Notes under the pieces: generated by a model | Told to the model about the DNA's origin: nothing | What the model saw: only the letters and a program-made list of their open reading frames with translations | The model's database searches: none | From: Terriglobia bacterium | Lineage (GTDB): Bacteria > Acidobacteriota > Terriglobia > Acidiferrales > UBA7541 | Assembly (NCBI GenBank): GCA_020073485.1 | Contig: JAIQFB010000003.1 | Coordinates: forward strand, 1 to 64,000 | Direction of reading: 5' to 3' | DNA: 64,000 nucleotides | In this document: positions 1 through 8,696 of the stretch, in pieces | How the letters are laid out: every line of letters begins with the position of its first letter | How positions within the stretch are numbered: position 1 is the stretch's first letter | Translations under genes and position numbers: made by a program

Positions 1-97
1 TGGAATCCGTTTCTCCGGCGATATCACCAAGGCGCTGGCGGCGGGTGCGACCAGCGTGATGATTGGCTCGCTGTTCGCGGGCACCGAGGAGAGCCCG
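1..97 (+). pseudogene. guaB: IMP dehydrogenase fragment (guaB), interrupted
   Basis: The frame beginning at base 2 reads [20 protein letters not shown] and then [12 protein letters not shown], which matches the conserved phosphate-binding and flap-proximal stretch of IMP dehydrogenase. That enzyme oxidises IMP to XMP in guanine nucleotide synthesis. In the family this stretch lies at roughly three quarters of a protein of about 490 residues. After the Pro at 95-97 the sequence stops resembling IMPDH and continues without a stop codon into a transposase. The C-terminal hundred or so residues, which carry active-site elements, are missing and were not seen downstream. The 5' part lies outside the window. 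As IMPDH is normally needed, an intact copy probably exists elsewhere; an assembly join is the alternative. Confidence 0.75.
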
Positions 98-1003
98 GCA
101 CACAAAACCTCTGCCGAGATCGAGCAGCAGGTCTTGGCCCTGCGCCAGAAGCTGCCCACGTTTGGAGCGGCCCGTCTGAAACGAGAATTCGATCTCACCG
201 TTTCGCACATGGCCATCCAGCGCATCTGGCGCGAGCACGGACTGATTCGCAAACGCAGAAAGAAATATCAGCGCAAACAGGACCTGGCTTCGGTGAAAGC
301 CACCTGGCGCCTGTTCCAACAAATCTCCGCTGACACCAAGGATCTATGCGATATTCCGCAGTTCTGGCCCCAGGCCCAGAGCCTGCGTCTGCCACTGGTC
401 GAATACACGGCGCGGGAAGTGCGCAGCGGTCTGCTCTTCTGGGCCTTCGCCCAGAAACGCTCGGCGGCGGCCAGCGCCGTCTTCGCCGCTCGCATTCAGC
501 AGCACCCGGATCGCTGGGGCGTGAACCTGCGCGATCTGGCCTGGCAAACCGACAAGGGCAGCGAATTCATCGGCGGTCACGATCCTCTTGGCCATTGCAC
601 CGGCTTCCCCGCCGCTCTGGGCGATAGCCAGCATCTGCGCATCCCGCCCGCCGCGCACACCTTCCAGAGCGATGTCGAAACCGTCCATCGCCTGGTCGAA
701 GATAAGTTTTTCGATCTGGAAACGTTCTCCAGTCGCGGCGAATTCCTGTCCTAAGCACAAACCTATCAGCTCTATTTCAATCTCGCGCGACCCAACTTGC
801 ACAAGGAATTTCAAACTCCATGGCAAATCATCAAGCGACTCGCTCCTCGCTCGCCCTTTCAACTCTGCTTGCTTCCACCCGTGTTCTTGGATTATTACCT
901 CAACGACCCAGGGGGATACGATGTACCTAGCTATCCCTACACATTCCCAATTCTGGAATCTGCAAGAGTTAATCGTTTCCCGGATGGCGCGCGGAAATCT
1001 TGA
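98..1003 (+). pseudogene. degraded DDE (rve-type) transposase joined to the guaB fragment
   Basis: The frame continuing from the guaB fragment encodes a helix-turn-helix region (about bases 110-270) followed by an integrase-core catalytic domain. Candidate DDE residues are Asp in ISADTKDL, Asp in WQTDKGSEF and Glu in [18 protein letters not shown] stop at 752-754 breaks the frame, but the same frame resumes at once with transposase-like sequence (AQTYQLYFNLARPN, HKEFQTPWQIIKRL), so the stop looks like a nonsense mutation. The start codon has been replaced by fusion to guaB. The family is IS481/IS3-like by general organisation; I could not assign a named IS. No terminal inverted repeats were found. 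The product is almost certainly non-functional. Confidence 0.75.
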
Positions 1004-1107
1004 AGCTGGTCTCGGCAACGGTAGCGGCTTGGCCTGCAACGGCAGATCCGTTCTTTTGCGTCGAGTTGTTGCATTGCGAAGTCTTCCGCGGCAACCCGGA
1101 ACGCGCA

Positions 1108-2253
1108 TTACATGGCGGATGCCAGACGCGCAATGGCCGTGTCGAACGAAATTCGTCCATCCAGGTACGGCATCCAGTACAGATCCAGCAGCCCGCGAAA
1201 GCGCACCCATGACCCGGAATAAAGGCCGAATCGCGTGGCATAAGTTTGGTAAGGCGCCGACGCGCTGTCTTGCAAATCCGCCGCCGGCATATTTCCATAC
1301 AAGACATCGCGGCGGACGATCTCGCCGGTGGTGTAAAACAGCAGCGCATGCCAGAGATCGCGGGGGATTGGCTTGTCCCGGTCGCGGAATTCCTTGGCGA
1401 TGGCCTGCATCACGGCCCCTGCCAGGGCGTGCGAGGATTCGTGAAACAGCACCTCAAAGCCATAAATGCCGCGATTGCGCGCGTCGTGGCTCGAGATCGT
1501 GACATGCGTGGGATTCAGCGACGTGTACGCCCCGAACGGCCCTCCATACCACACCACGTCCACTCGCAGACGGTTCGACGGCCACGGCCTTTGATAAATA
1601 TCCGCAAGCTGCCCGGATAATTCCACCCCCATCTGCCGCACCATCGGCGCAACCTGGGCAATCCATTCGCGGTTGGCGCGATCCTGCTCCGGCCACCAGT
1701 GCGCGCGGTACACTGGAGCGGCTCGTTGCAGCGCTTCGACCAAGTCCGGGCCCAAACCGGATTTACACGAGGGAGAACTGCTTCCATCCAGGTCGGGACA
1801 TGTTTCCATGTCGGCCAGACGGTTGTTGATATTTTCCATGTCGCCGTTCAGCAGCAAATCGCGCTTGGCCAGGTCTTTGGCATAAAACGCGACGGCATCC
1901 TGCCAAGCCTGAATTTCCTTTTCGGGAAATTCCAGCAAGGAAACTGGAGGTTCGCTGGGAAGCGCCTGCCCCCTTCCATTGTCCGAGGAGGCTGGATTGC
2001 CCGCCGTCAACCTCGCCTGCAGATAGAGAAAATGATGCAGGTTGATCCAGAATCCGCTGTGCAATTCAAATACGGGCAGCGGCGAATCCGTGCCCGAATT
2101 TTGCTGGAGGGACGTTTGCGCGACGGCTTTCGGAATTTCCGCCGCGAGGGACACAGCGGTCCAGCGCATCGCTGCAAGGCACACCAGGGCCGCGATCCGC
2201 ACAACTTGCAAGCGCCCACGATGAAAGGGAGAAATCATTTGCCGGCTCGCCAT
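1108..2253 (-). CDS. exported protein with HExxH metallopeptidase-like motif
   Basis: The protein has 381 residues from an ATG at 2253, chosen because it is followed by a basic segment and a hydrophobic stretch (IAALVCLAAMRWTAVSLAAE) typical of a signal peptide. An in-frame GTG at 2403 would give 431 residues, but its extra N-terminus looks non-coding. The middle is rich in Cys, Pro and Trp. Near the C-terminus is VLFHESSHALAGAV, an HExxH motif as in zinc gluzincin peptidases, so a periplasmic metallopeptidase role is possible. No further family could be recognised. It lies just downstream of the transposase remnant and is transcribed towards it, with no close partner gene. Confidence 0.65.
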   Translation of the reverse strand: MASRQMISPFHRGRLQVVRIAALVCLAAMRWTAVSLAAEIPKAVAQTSLQQNSGTDSPLPVFELHSGFWINLHHFLYLQARLTAGNPASSDNGRGQALPSEPPVSLLEFPEKEIQAWQDAVAFYAKDLAKRDLLLNGDMENINNRLADMETCPDLDGSSSPSCKSGLGPDLVEALQRAAPVYRAHWWPEQDRANREWIAQVAPMVRQMGVELSGQLADIYQRPWPSNRLRVDVVWYGGPFGAYTSLNPTHVTISSHDARNRGIYGFEVLFHESSHALAGAVMQAIAKEFRDRDKPIPRDLWHALLFYTTGEIVRRDVLYGNMPAADLQDSASAPYQTYATRFGLYSGSWVRFRGLLDLYWMPYLDGRISFDTAIARLASAM

Positions 2254-2444
2254 CTTATCGCCAAATTCGCCGTCCGTGCTAGGACGTAACTTTTTCTTTC
2301 GCGAAGCGAAATAAAAAGTCGCCTCAAGAATCTGCCCGGCAGGATGAAGAGCCGCTTTTCCATTTTCAGCCAGTCCCGTTAGGGACGACACAAAGTAGCT
2401 CACCAGGGGAGCGGTGGGTATATGCGAGTGCGGAAGAAGAAGCC

Positions 2445-2486
2445 CCGGAGGGGCGGCACAGATATGACATTGTGCCGCCCCTCCGG
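2445..2486. repeat. 16-bp-stem inverted repeat, terminator-like or intergenic repeat
   Basis: The arms CCGGAGGGGCGGCACA (2445-2460) and TGTGCCGCCCCTCCGG (2471-2486) are perfectly complementary around a 10-base loop. It sits between two minus-strand genes. No T-run follows in either direction, so it is more likely a repeated intergenic palindrome than a classical intrinsic terminator. Confidence 0.7.
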
Positions 2487-2589
2487 AACTTGGGCGAACA
2501 AAATCACGTAATCATGGTGGAATTTATCTGGAGGAAAAATCTCAAAACCGGAAAAGTTTGTTCGCAATCCCCATCCGGAAGCCGCGCGT

Positions 2590-3186
2590 TCAGCGATACA
2601 TCTGGCGCAATAACGCCGCGGCTTCTCCTTCGTTAATGAGTCTTTTGCGGACCATCAGATTAATCAATTCATTCAAGACCTGGCGGTTGCTTGCAGCCGT
2701 AGCCGCCGGGCCCGATTCCGGGGAAGGATCGAGATCATGCAAAATCGCCGCCTGTATTTCTTGTTCCGGGGCTGGCGGGGCATCTTCGATGATCGCCGGT
2801 TTCTCGCCGCTGAGTTCGGCAATCCATGCTTTCAGAACGGCTTGATGTTCCGGTTTGATTTCGGTAAACGACAGACCCATGCCCATCGACACCAGGGCGT
2901 AGGTGACCACTCCGGTTGCTTCCATTTCGCGCTTGTCCCGTTCCAGGCGAATTTGCACGGTAGCGCCAACGGCAAACGGAGCCAGCGTGTCCACGTAGCA
3001 TCCGCCGAGACCCAGGTCGGTGCTTCGCCCGGTCACGCGCGCCTTGGACTTGAGATCAATGACTTCGGCAGCCGCGGTACATGGAAAGCGTTGCGCGATT
3101 CTGCGTTCAGGCACGCCCGCCTCCGTCGATTCCTTGGAAACAGGTCCCGGCCATATCGTCGGGGACTTGTCTACATACTTGGACAT
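2590..3186 (-). CDS. PilZ domain protein (c-di-GMP receptor candidate)
   Basis: This 198-residue soluble protein carries the PilZ signature: R29xxxR33 in ERRIAQRF, and D57 in TDLGLGGCYV matching the (D/N)xSxxG loop with Leu in place of Ser. PilZ domains bind cyclic di-GMP and pass the signal to motility, exopolysaccharide or secretion machinery. The PilZ part covers about residues 25-130. The tail (residues 135-198) is Ala/Pro-rich and ends in a helical segment (VLNELINLMVRKRLINEGEA) that could mediate contacts. The ligand arginines are present, so binding is plausible. The output partner is not indicated by the neighbours. A diguanylate cyclase and a second PilZ protein lie about 8 kb away. 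Confidence 0.85.
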   Translation of the reverse strand: MSKYVDKSPTIWPGPVSKESTEAGVPERRIAQRFPCTAAAEVIDLKSKARVTGRSTDLGLGGCYVDTLAPFAVGATVQIRLERDKREMEATGVVTYALVSMGMGLSFTEIKPEHQAVLKAWIAELSGEKPAIIEDAPPAPEQEIQAAILHDLDPSPESGPAATAASNRQVLNELINLMVRKRLINEGEAAALLRQMYR

Positions 3187-3321
3187 ATTGGTATTTCCAA
3201 CTCATCCGTGCGCAATCGTGGATTTATAGTGCGGAAGGGGGAAACTCCATCTTCCACCGGGCTCGGGGCGCTGGCAAGAAAAACCTTGGGTGTTTGTGAT
3301 GCAAGCGCACAGGGGGCGGGA

Positions 3322-4272
3322 TTACTGTTCCGCGGGGCCTATCCGGGGATCGGCGGAGTTCGCCAGGCCGCCTTGCTTATCGGCGCCGTGCAGGACCCCG
3401 GCGGAGTCCAGAAAAAAAGATCGCCGCCCGGACTTTCCGTATTCGCCGGGGGAGGCCGCCAGGACGAATGTTTCCGGTTTACTTGACTCGCCGGCTGCCG
3501 CATTGCCGCCGGCCGGCACGATGCTGTACCGGATGGCGTAGCCGTCCTTGGCGCCCGCGGCCAGATCCGCGTCGATCAGCCCCGCGGCCTGCGGAGAAAC
3601 CCCGCCCGGGGGCGCCGGCCCCAGCAGCGCCAGCGATTCCGGCCAGTCGCCGTAGGCGCGGCGGTAAGTCTCCAGCGCGGCGGCCACCGCGCGCAAATTG
3701 GCGATGGCATTGTCCTCGCGCGCGTCCAGGTCGGCCTGCTCCCATTGCTTGGCCATCGAAGGGATATCGAGCAGGATCAATCCCACCGAAAGCAGCTTCC
3801 AGTTTCCGCCTTCGCGGACCAGGCCGAACGTGATGGACCTGGTACCTTCCCCGGGAAGGGGGATGTCCATGGGGATGAATGCGAGATTTTCGCGCAGACG
3901 CGTTTCGCCGAAACGCATTTCCGTCGTGAAGCCGGGAGTTTCGCAGCGCAGCACCGTGCGGCCGCTGGCGCTGCTCGAGAGCAGGGTACGCCCGGGCTCA
4001 TCGAGCAGCACGAATCGTTTCATCAGGGCGGTGCGCTGCGGGCCGGGCAGCGCGCGGTAGGCCGCGGCGTTGTCCGAGGTAAGCGCATCCGCGAACGTCG
4101 CGGCGTCCTGCTTGCATGCAGCCGAAAGCGCGCTGGAGAGCGCCGTCGCCGGGCCTTCCGCCGCCGGTTGCTGCGCGCCTGCGAGCGAAGGGAGGCACAC
4201 ACCCGCGAGCAGGCAGAATGCCGCAATGCGAATTCGTCTTGAGGGCCGTCGCGGGCGGTTCCGGAATTTCAC
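3322..4272 (-). CDS. exported pseudopilin-like protein
   Basis: The 316-residue product starts at a GTG (4270-4272) that overlaps the TGA stop of the upstream receiver-domain gene as GTGA, a sign of translational coupling. The N-terminus has basic residues and a hydrophobic stretch ending near SLAGAQQ, consistent with a signal peptide. The central segment AIANLRAVAAALETYRRAYG and the following DWPESLALLGP resemble the helix-to-globular transition of type II/IV pseudopilins, where a Tyr-rich helix precedes a small beta domain, but here the segment is internal and not at a prepilin cleavage site. A function cannot be assigned. An in-frame ATG at 4341 would overlap the neighbour by 70 bases and is less likely. 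Confidence 0.6.
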   Translation of the reverse strand: MKFRNRPRRPSRRIRIAAFCLLAGVCLPSLAGAQQPAAEGPATALSSALSAACKQDAATFADALTSDNAAAYRALPGPQRTALMKRFVLLDEPGRTLLSSSASGRTVLRCETPGFTTEMRFGETRLRENLAFIPMDIPLPGEGTRSITFGLVREGGNWKLLSVGLILLDIPSMAKQWEQADLDAREDNAIANLRAVAAALETYRRAYGDWPESLALLGPAPPGGVSPQAAGLIDADLAAGAKDGYAIRYSIVPAGGNAAAGESSKPETFVLAASPGEYGKSGRRSFFLDSAGVLHGADKQGGLANSADPRIGPAEQ

Positions 4273-4631
4273 GACTTCGCCCCGCGCAAAATTGCGGCCA
4301 GATTTTGAGTGAACTTCGATCTCGGCATCACTTCCTGGCATCCCGCCGCCCGCGCTCTTTCCGCCAAATCCGTTTGCACATGAGATAGAAAGGCAATCAC
4401 CCGCCGCGGGTTGCCCGGCTCGTCGGATGTACCGAGGCGTTCAATGGCTTCCATCGCTCCTTGCCGGGCATTCAGGTCCACAATGATCAGCGCCGCGGGG
4501 TTTGCCGCGGCCGATTTCACCAACTGCTCGCCCGTGGTCACCGTTTCCAGCGTCACTCCCGTGTGTTTCGCTGTCTCCTGCAACTTTGCCTGAAAAAAAA
4601 GATCCTCGATCAATACAATCGCATCAGCCAT
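4269..4631 (-). CDS. stand-alone receiver-like (CheY-fold) protein
   Basis: This 120-residue protein looks like a single response-regulator receiver domain: a first strand (AIVLIED), a phospho-acceptor strand (ALIIVDLNA, Asp about residue 52), the beta-4 strand VIAFLSHV with Ser in the conserved Ser/Thr position, and a late Lys in PRSKF. The acidic pair near the N-terminus is reduced to ED, so phosphorylation may be atypical. No output domain follows. It is translationally coupled to the exported pseudopilin-like gene downstream. No histidine kinase is nearby, so it may act as a phosphate-independent adaptor or respond to a kinase encoded elsewhere. Confidence 0.75.
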   Translation of the reverse strand: MADAIVLIEDLFFQAKLQETAKHTGVTLETVTTGEQLVKSAAANPAALIIVDLNARQGAMEAIERLGTSDEPGNPRRVIAFLSHVQTDLAERARAAGCQEVMPRSKFTQNLAAILRGAKS

Positions 4632-4649
4632 GAATATCGTTTCTTTCTA

Positions 4650-4709
4650 GGTGGGCTCCATGCTTCGCTTGAAGCGGTCAGCGTAAAAGTAAAGCCCGCA
4701 CCCTGAATA
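4650..4709 (-). repeat. dispersed 55-60 bp palindromic element, copy 1
   Basis: Read on the minus strand this intergenic stretch runs GGGTGCGGGCTTTACTTTTA, CGCTGACCGCTTCAAGCGAA and GCATGGAGCCCACC. It matches copies at 11936 and 41258 at most positions. The core CGCTTCAAGCGAAGC is itself near-palindromic, and the outer GCGGGCT and GGAGCCC segments can pair, so the element could form a nested hairpin. Confidence 0.8.
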
Positions 4710-4779
4710 ACTTCACCTATCGGATGTACCACGCGCACCGCCGCAACACAAGCCAAACAGCGCCCACGTGCGACCCGCA

Positions 4780-4870
4780 TTTCTCCGTGCCCTCTATGGC
4801 TTTTCTTCGTGTCCTCTGTGCTAAAGCTTTTCCGGATTTAACACGGATGAAGATAGAGGCCACGGAGAAA
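4780..4870. repeat. long-spaced 18-bp inverted repeat
   Basis: The left arm TTTCTCCGTGCCCTCTAT (4780-4797) pairs with ATAGAGGCCACGGAGAAA (4853-4870) with one mismatch. The spacer contains GTGTCCTCTGTGCTAAAG and TTTAACACGG. A related sequence, TTTAACACAGAGGACGCAG, occurs near 50852. This marks a degenerate intergenic repeat family and argues that the region upstream of 4928 is not coding. Confidence 0.65.
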
Positions 4871-4927
4871 AAACCGATGCGCAGGCCCGCTTCCGCCCGC
4901 AACGAAAATACGATACAACTTCACATC

Positions 4928-5374
4928 ATGCTGGACCCGCTCGAACGGAAAATCCTGTCTGCCTTTGACCGCCCCGGCGCGGCCGCATTACGCATGGAAG
5001 AACTGGGATATCTCTCGGAAATCCGCGGCGTCGTCGAGCGGTTGGTGGAGCGAGGATGGTTGCGCGCCTCCGCAAGTCCGGAAACCTACGCACGAACCGA
5101 GAACGGCCGCCTCCAACTCGCCGGCCCGCGCGACGTCACCATTTATTCCCGCCCCGGCTGCCACCTGTGCGAGGAGGCAAAATCCCAGATCGCCCCCCTA
5201 CTGATAGAATTCAACGCGCGCCTCACTGAAATCAACATCGATGAAGATCCGGACCTTCGCGCGCTTTACGACTACGATGTCCCCGTAATTTTCATGGGTG
5301 CGCGCAAGGCCGCCAAGCATCGCGTGGATCTGGCCCAGTTCCGCCGCCAGTTGCGCGACGCCTCCGCCGTCTAA
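4928..5374 (+). CDS. glutaredoxin-like (DUF836) protein with N-terminal winged-helix-like region
   Basis: The C-terminal half (about residues 75-148) is a small thioredoxin-fold domain beginning VTIYSRPGCHLCEEAK, with a CxxC redox pair, and later VPVIFMG containing the cis-Pro, as in the DUF836/glutaredoxin-like family. The N-terminal half (LERKILSAF to ARTENGRLQL) resembles a winged-helix segment. The ATG at 4928 was chosen because the upstream open frame runs through a repeat-like intergenic sequence; an ATG at 4877 is possible. The redox function is inferred from the CxxC motif; the substrate is unknown. It stands alone on the plus strand. Confidence 0.75.
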   Translation: MLDPLERKILSAFDRPGAAALRMEELGYLSEIRGVVERLVERGWLRASASPETYARTENGRLQLAGPRDVTIYSRPGCHLCEEAKSQIAPLLIEFNARLTEINIDEDPDLRALYDYDVPVIFMGARKAAKHRVDLAQFRRQLRDASAV

Positions 5375-5387
5375 CGAAGCATTCTAT

Positions 5388-5843
5388 TCACTTGACTGGC
5401 GGCGCTTGGGGCCGAAGAATCTCGCTCAGATAATCTGGGTGGCTCGGATCACGCACCAGATGCGGAAACCGCAACCCGCCGTGATAATCGAGCGAGGTCA
5501 CACCCTGCGGCACGTCCAGATGAAACGCGAACATGTCCACCAGATCGCGCCGCCACGCAAGCGCCTTTCCCCCTCCCGTGATTTTCAGACCGGCCAGATT
5601 AGCGATGGGCCCGTCCGACATGTGCTCGCCGGGAATCCACTCCGGGTAATACAAGTCGAGCGGCCCCGGCTTCACCGGCATCTGCAGATGCGCGTGCAGA
5701 ATTTTTTGAGGCGCGCGCGTTGTGTCGACTTCGATGCGGATGGGCCCTGGGAACGTTTGTGCGTAAGTCCGCCCTGCAGAAGAAGAAATCGCAGCAATAA
5801 AAGTGATGAACAGCAGCGGACGGTTGCGGAGAATGGCTTTCAT
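5388..5843 (-). pseudogene. truncated M61-type peptidase N-terminal domain
   Basis: The 151-residue product begins with a signal peptide (MKAILRNRPLLFITFIAAIS) and then has the N-terminal beta domain typical of M61 glycyl aminopeptidases, including KPGPLDLYYPEWIPGEH and WRRDLVDMFAFHLDVP. Family members have about 550-650 residues and a zinc HExxH domain, which is absent here. After about residue 125 the sequence stops resembling the family and ends in PDYLSEILRPQAPPVK. The gene is therefore either a 3'-truncated remnant with an unrelated tail or a short domain-only protein. The ATG at 5843 was chosen for the signal peptide. Confidence 0.6.
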
Positions 5844-6039
5844 TATTCCCCCCTCATGAGAGACCGCGCACGGGGGAATGATATCACTCAAGCACGTTAA
5901 TGCCGAAGCACACGAGGTGTATTTCGAGTTTTTGCGAAACAGGAGAGCTCAACGGAAGTAGCAGCCAGAGCGCCGTCGGAGTAGACATTAATTCAGCGGC
6001 CGGGCCAAGTGAACAAATCACGAACTTTCGAGATGCGGC

Positions 6040-6489
6040 TCAGTGCCCGCCGTTGCCCGTCTTCACTCCCACGGTCTGATCGGGATTGTCTCCCTTGCGG
6101 CCTTTGAGGCGGTCGTAGACCGAAACCAGGGAAGTCGAACCAAGGGCCTCGTTGTAATACGTCGGGACGCCGAGCGCGGTGCGCAGCTCCTCGTTGAACC
6201 GACGCATGCGCGTGAGCTGGTCGGCATTCGCGGGAAATTTGCGGCCGTCGTCGGTGAGCAGGAATTTCTGGTAGCCGGCATCCCACAGCCGTGTGAACTG
6301 GCCGTTCATCAATATCGTCGGCAGGATGGTCATGGTGTAATGGTCGTCCGAGGTGCGGCGGAATTCGGAGCCGCAGCCGTATTTTTCCACGCGCGTCACG
6401 CCGCCGGTGCTGCTTACGATGAAGCCTTGGTTCGGCAACGATTCCATCAGCTTTGCAGGAAATCGATCGTCAACATTCCACATAAGCAT
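6040..6489 (-). CDS. conserved-looking hypothetical protein
   Basis: The 149-residue open frame starts at an ATG preceded directly by an in-frame TGA. It has no signal peptide or membrane segment. The composition is protein-like, with segments such as TRVEKYGCGSEFRRTSDDHY and LTRMRRFNEELRTALGVP, but I recognise no family. The absence of a leader and the abrupt start suggest it could be the 3' part of a larger, degraded gene. It is adjacent to the truncated M61-type gene, so this 1-kb stretch may be decaying as a unit. Confidence 0.45.
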   Translation of the reverse strand: MLMWNVDDRFPAKLMESLPNQGFIVSSTGGVTRVEKYGCGSEFRRTSDDHYTMTILPTILMNGQFTRLWDAGYQKFLLTDDGRKFPANADQLTRMRRFNEELRTALGVPTYYNEALGSTSLVSVYDRLKGRKGDNPDQTVGVKTGNGGH

Positions 6490-6796
6490 TCAGGATACGG
6501 AGTGAGCGGGGTCGTGTAAAGTCCAAAAGATGGGTTTCGTGCGTCAAAAAGCCGTATTCCCAACAAAAGAAGCGGGATATGCCATAACGGGAGGGCGGCG
6601 TACTAGGCCGCTTCAGCCTGCTTCTCGCTTATCTCAAGCAGACTTTCGTGCCTCGGGCCGGATGAAATCCGCTAAGTTATGTTAAATTATGCGAATACAT
6701 CTGAACCAGTACGGCATCTATTATCGGGCGGTTATAGGGGTTACTCGAAGATTGCTTCGAGAGCCTTTCAGAAAAGGGCAAGGAAGGCCAGGAATC

Positions 6797-7762
6797 GTGC
6801 ATACGGCGAAAAATCCCCTCTGGACGGCCACGGCAACGGCCAAGGGCGCAATCGGCAAGTCCCTGCTCGACTGCATTGGGAACACGCCTTTGCTGCGCCT
6901 GGAGCGGGTTGGTCCGAACTACCCGAACGTCGAGTTTTACGGCAAGGCCGAGTGGCTGAACCCGGGCGGCTCCGTGAAGGATCGCCCCGCGCTGGAAATG
7001 ATCCGGGAGGCGGAGCGCTCCGGGGCCCTGAAGCCGGGCCAGACGATTCTGGACGCCACCAGCGGCAACACCGGGATCGCCTATGCCATGATCGCCGCCG
7101 CGCTGGGATATCGCGTGAAGCTCTGCCTGCCGACCAGCGCGAGCGAGGAGCGCAAGAAAATTCTGGCGGCCTTTGGCGCCGAACTTGTATTCACGCCCGG
7201 CGACGAAGGTTCCGACGGGGCCATCCTGCGGGCGCGGGAAATCATCGCCGCCGAGCCCGGAAAATTTTTTTATCCCGACCAGTACGGCAACGATTCCAAC
7301 TGGCGCGCGCATTACAAGACCACGGCGAAGGAAATCTGGGAGCAGACGGCCGGGCGAATCACGCATTTCGTGGCGGGGCTCGGCACCAGCGGCACTTTTG
7401 TGGGCACGTCGCGCCGGTTGAAGGAATTGAACCCCGCGATCCGCTGCATCAGCCTGCAGCCGGACGCGGCGTTTCACGGCCTCGAAGGATGGAAGCACAT
7501 GGCCACGGCGATTGTCCCGGCCATCTATGATGCCACGCTGGCCGACGCGAACCTTACGGTGAGCACCGAGCGGGCGTATCGCCTGGTCAAGCAGGCCGCG
7601 CGGGAAGAAGGGTTGCTTCTGAGTCCGAGCGCGGCAGCGGCGCTGGACGGATGTTTTCAGGTGGCCGCGTCGCTGCCGCCGGACGAACGCGCCGTGATCG
7701 TGACCGTGTTTCCGGATTCCGGCACGAAGTATTTGAGCGAGCGTTTTTGGGGCGAAGTTTAG
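6797..7762 (+). CDS. cysM: PLP-dependent cysteine synthase, CysM type (carrier-protein pathway)
   Basis: This 321-residue fold-type II PLP enzyme has the Schiff-base lysine K61 in NPGGSVKDRP, the substrate loop TSGNTGIA and the phosphate-binding GLGTSGT. It forms cysteine from an activated serine; the neighbouring JAMM peptidase, sulfur-carrier and E1 genes point to the mycobacterial-type route, in which thiocarboxylated CysO donates sulfur to O-phosphoserine. The GTG at 6797 has an AGGAAGG-like ribosome site about 12 bases upstream and yields a normal N-terminus. The longer frame from 6689 adds residues unlike the family. Substrate preference (O-phosphoserine or O-acetylserine) is inferred from context only. 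Confidence 0.9.
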   Translation: MHTAKNPLWTATATAKGAIGKSLLDCIGNTPLLRLERVGPNYPNVEFYGKAEWLNPGGSVKDRPALEMIREAERSGALKPGQTILDATSGNTGIAYAMIAAALGYRVKLCLPTSASEERKKILAAFGAELVFTPGDEGSDGAILRAREIIAAEPGKFFYPDQYGNDSNWRAHYKTTAKEIWEQTAGRITHFVAGLGTSGTFVGTSRRLKELNPAIRCISLQPDAAFHGLEGWKHMATAIVPAIYDATLADANLTVSTERAYRLVKQAAREEGLLLSPSAAAALDGCFQVAASLPPDERAVIVTVFPDSGTKYLSERFWGEV

Positions 7763-7843
7763 GCGGGCTCCAGTGTTCGGCGAAATTTCCGGCGATCGGC
7801 ATTTTGGGCGATTGCTGGAGCGTTTTCAGGGGAGAATCGAACC

Positions 7844-8284
7844 ATGCTTCGGCTGGCTGGCCAAATCGATAAACAAATTCGCGAGCACGGCGCAAAGGAT
7901 TATCCATACGAGTGCTGCGGCGCGATGCTGGGAACCGACGGAGGCGCGGGGCGGGAAGTCCGCGCGTTGTTTCCACTGATCAATCGCCGGGACGACTCGC
8001 CGCGCAACCGCTTTTCGATTACTCCCGAGGATTTTCGCGCCGCCGAGCGCGCCGCAGCCGAGCGTGGACTCGACCTGCTGGGGTGGTATCATTCCCACCC
8101 GGACCATCCGGCGCGGCCCAGCGAATTCGATCGGGAGCATGCCTGGCCGTGGTACAGCTATGTGATTGTGAGCGTCGAAGCGGGCGCGCCGAAGGATTTG
8201 ACGTCCTGGCGGCTGGAGGATGATCGTTCAAAATTTGAGCCCGAGGACGTCACCTCCGCGCAGGCGTCCAGCCAGGGAACATAG
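7844..8284 (+). CDS. mec: JAMM/MPN metallopeptidase, Mec-like
   Basis: The 146-residue protein carries the full JAMM zinc signature: E23 in YPYECCG and then H83-x-H85, S93 and D96 in HSHPDHPARPSEFD. In Mycobacterium the homologue Mec releases cysteine from the CysO-cysteine adduct by hydrolysing the new amide bond. Here it lies between cysM and the carrier gene. The carrier in this genome has residues after its Gly-Gly, so this peptidase may also mature the carrier, as QbsD does for QbsE in the thioquinolobactin pathway. That second role is an inference. Confidence 0.88.
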   Translation: MLRLAGQIDKQIREHGAKDYPYECCGAMLGTDGGAGREVRALFPLINRRDDSPRNRFSITPEDFRAAERAAAERGLDLLGWYHSHPDHPARPSEFDREHAWPWYSYVIVSVEAGAPKDLTSWRLEDDRSKFEPEDVTSAQASSQGT

Positions 8285-8362
8285 GGTTGGCCCTGGCAGG
8301 CTGAAACTTCCGTTGAGGTTGCGGCATCCGATTTAGAGATGATTCAAGGGGGATATTTCCGT

Positions 8363-8656
8363 ATGGTCGTAAAGGTAATGGTTCCAACACCGCTGCGCCA
8401 ATTCACCGGGAAACAGGCGAGCATCGAGTGTACGGCCGCCACGGTGGGCGAGGCGCTGGGCCATTTGACGTCCACCTTTGGCGAGTTGCGCAAGCACCTG
8501 TTTACCGATGACGGCAGGCTTCGCAGCTTTGTGAACGTTTACCTGAACGACGAGGACATCCGCTTCCTGCAAAAGGAAAATACGCAAACCAAGGACGGCG
8601 ACACCATTAGCATCGTGCCATCGATCGCCGGCGGGTCCTGCAGGGAACGAAATTAA
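8363..8656 (+). CDS. cysO: ubiquitin-like sulfur carrier (CysO/MoaD/ThiS family) with C-terminal extension
   Basis: This 97-residue beta-grasp protein contains the family core (VNVYLNDEDIRF and KDGDTISIVPSIAGG). Most carriers end at the Gly-Gly, whose terminal carboxylate is adenylated and converted to thiocarboxylate. Here G90-G91 is followed by SCRERN, so the carrier must be trimmed before activation if it works in the usual way. The ATG at 8363 is preferred over 8339 because AAGGGGGAT lies 10 bases upstream. The flanking genes supply a JAMM peptidase, an E1-rhodanese protein and a cysteine synthase. Confidence 0.88.
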   Translation: MVVKVMVPTPLRQFTGKQASIECTAATVGEALGHLTSTFGELRKHLFTDDGRLRSFVNVYLNDEDIRFLQKENTQTKDGDTISIVPSIAGGSCRERN

Positions 8657-8696
8657 TTTCGAATATTGAGCGAAAAGGGATCACAGGAGAACGTCC

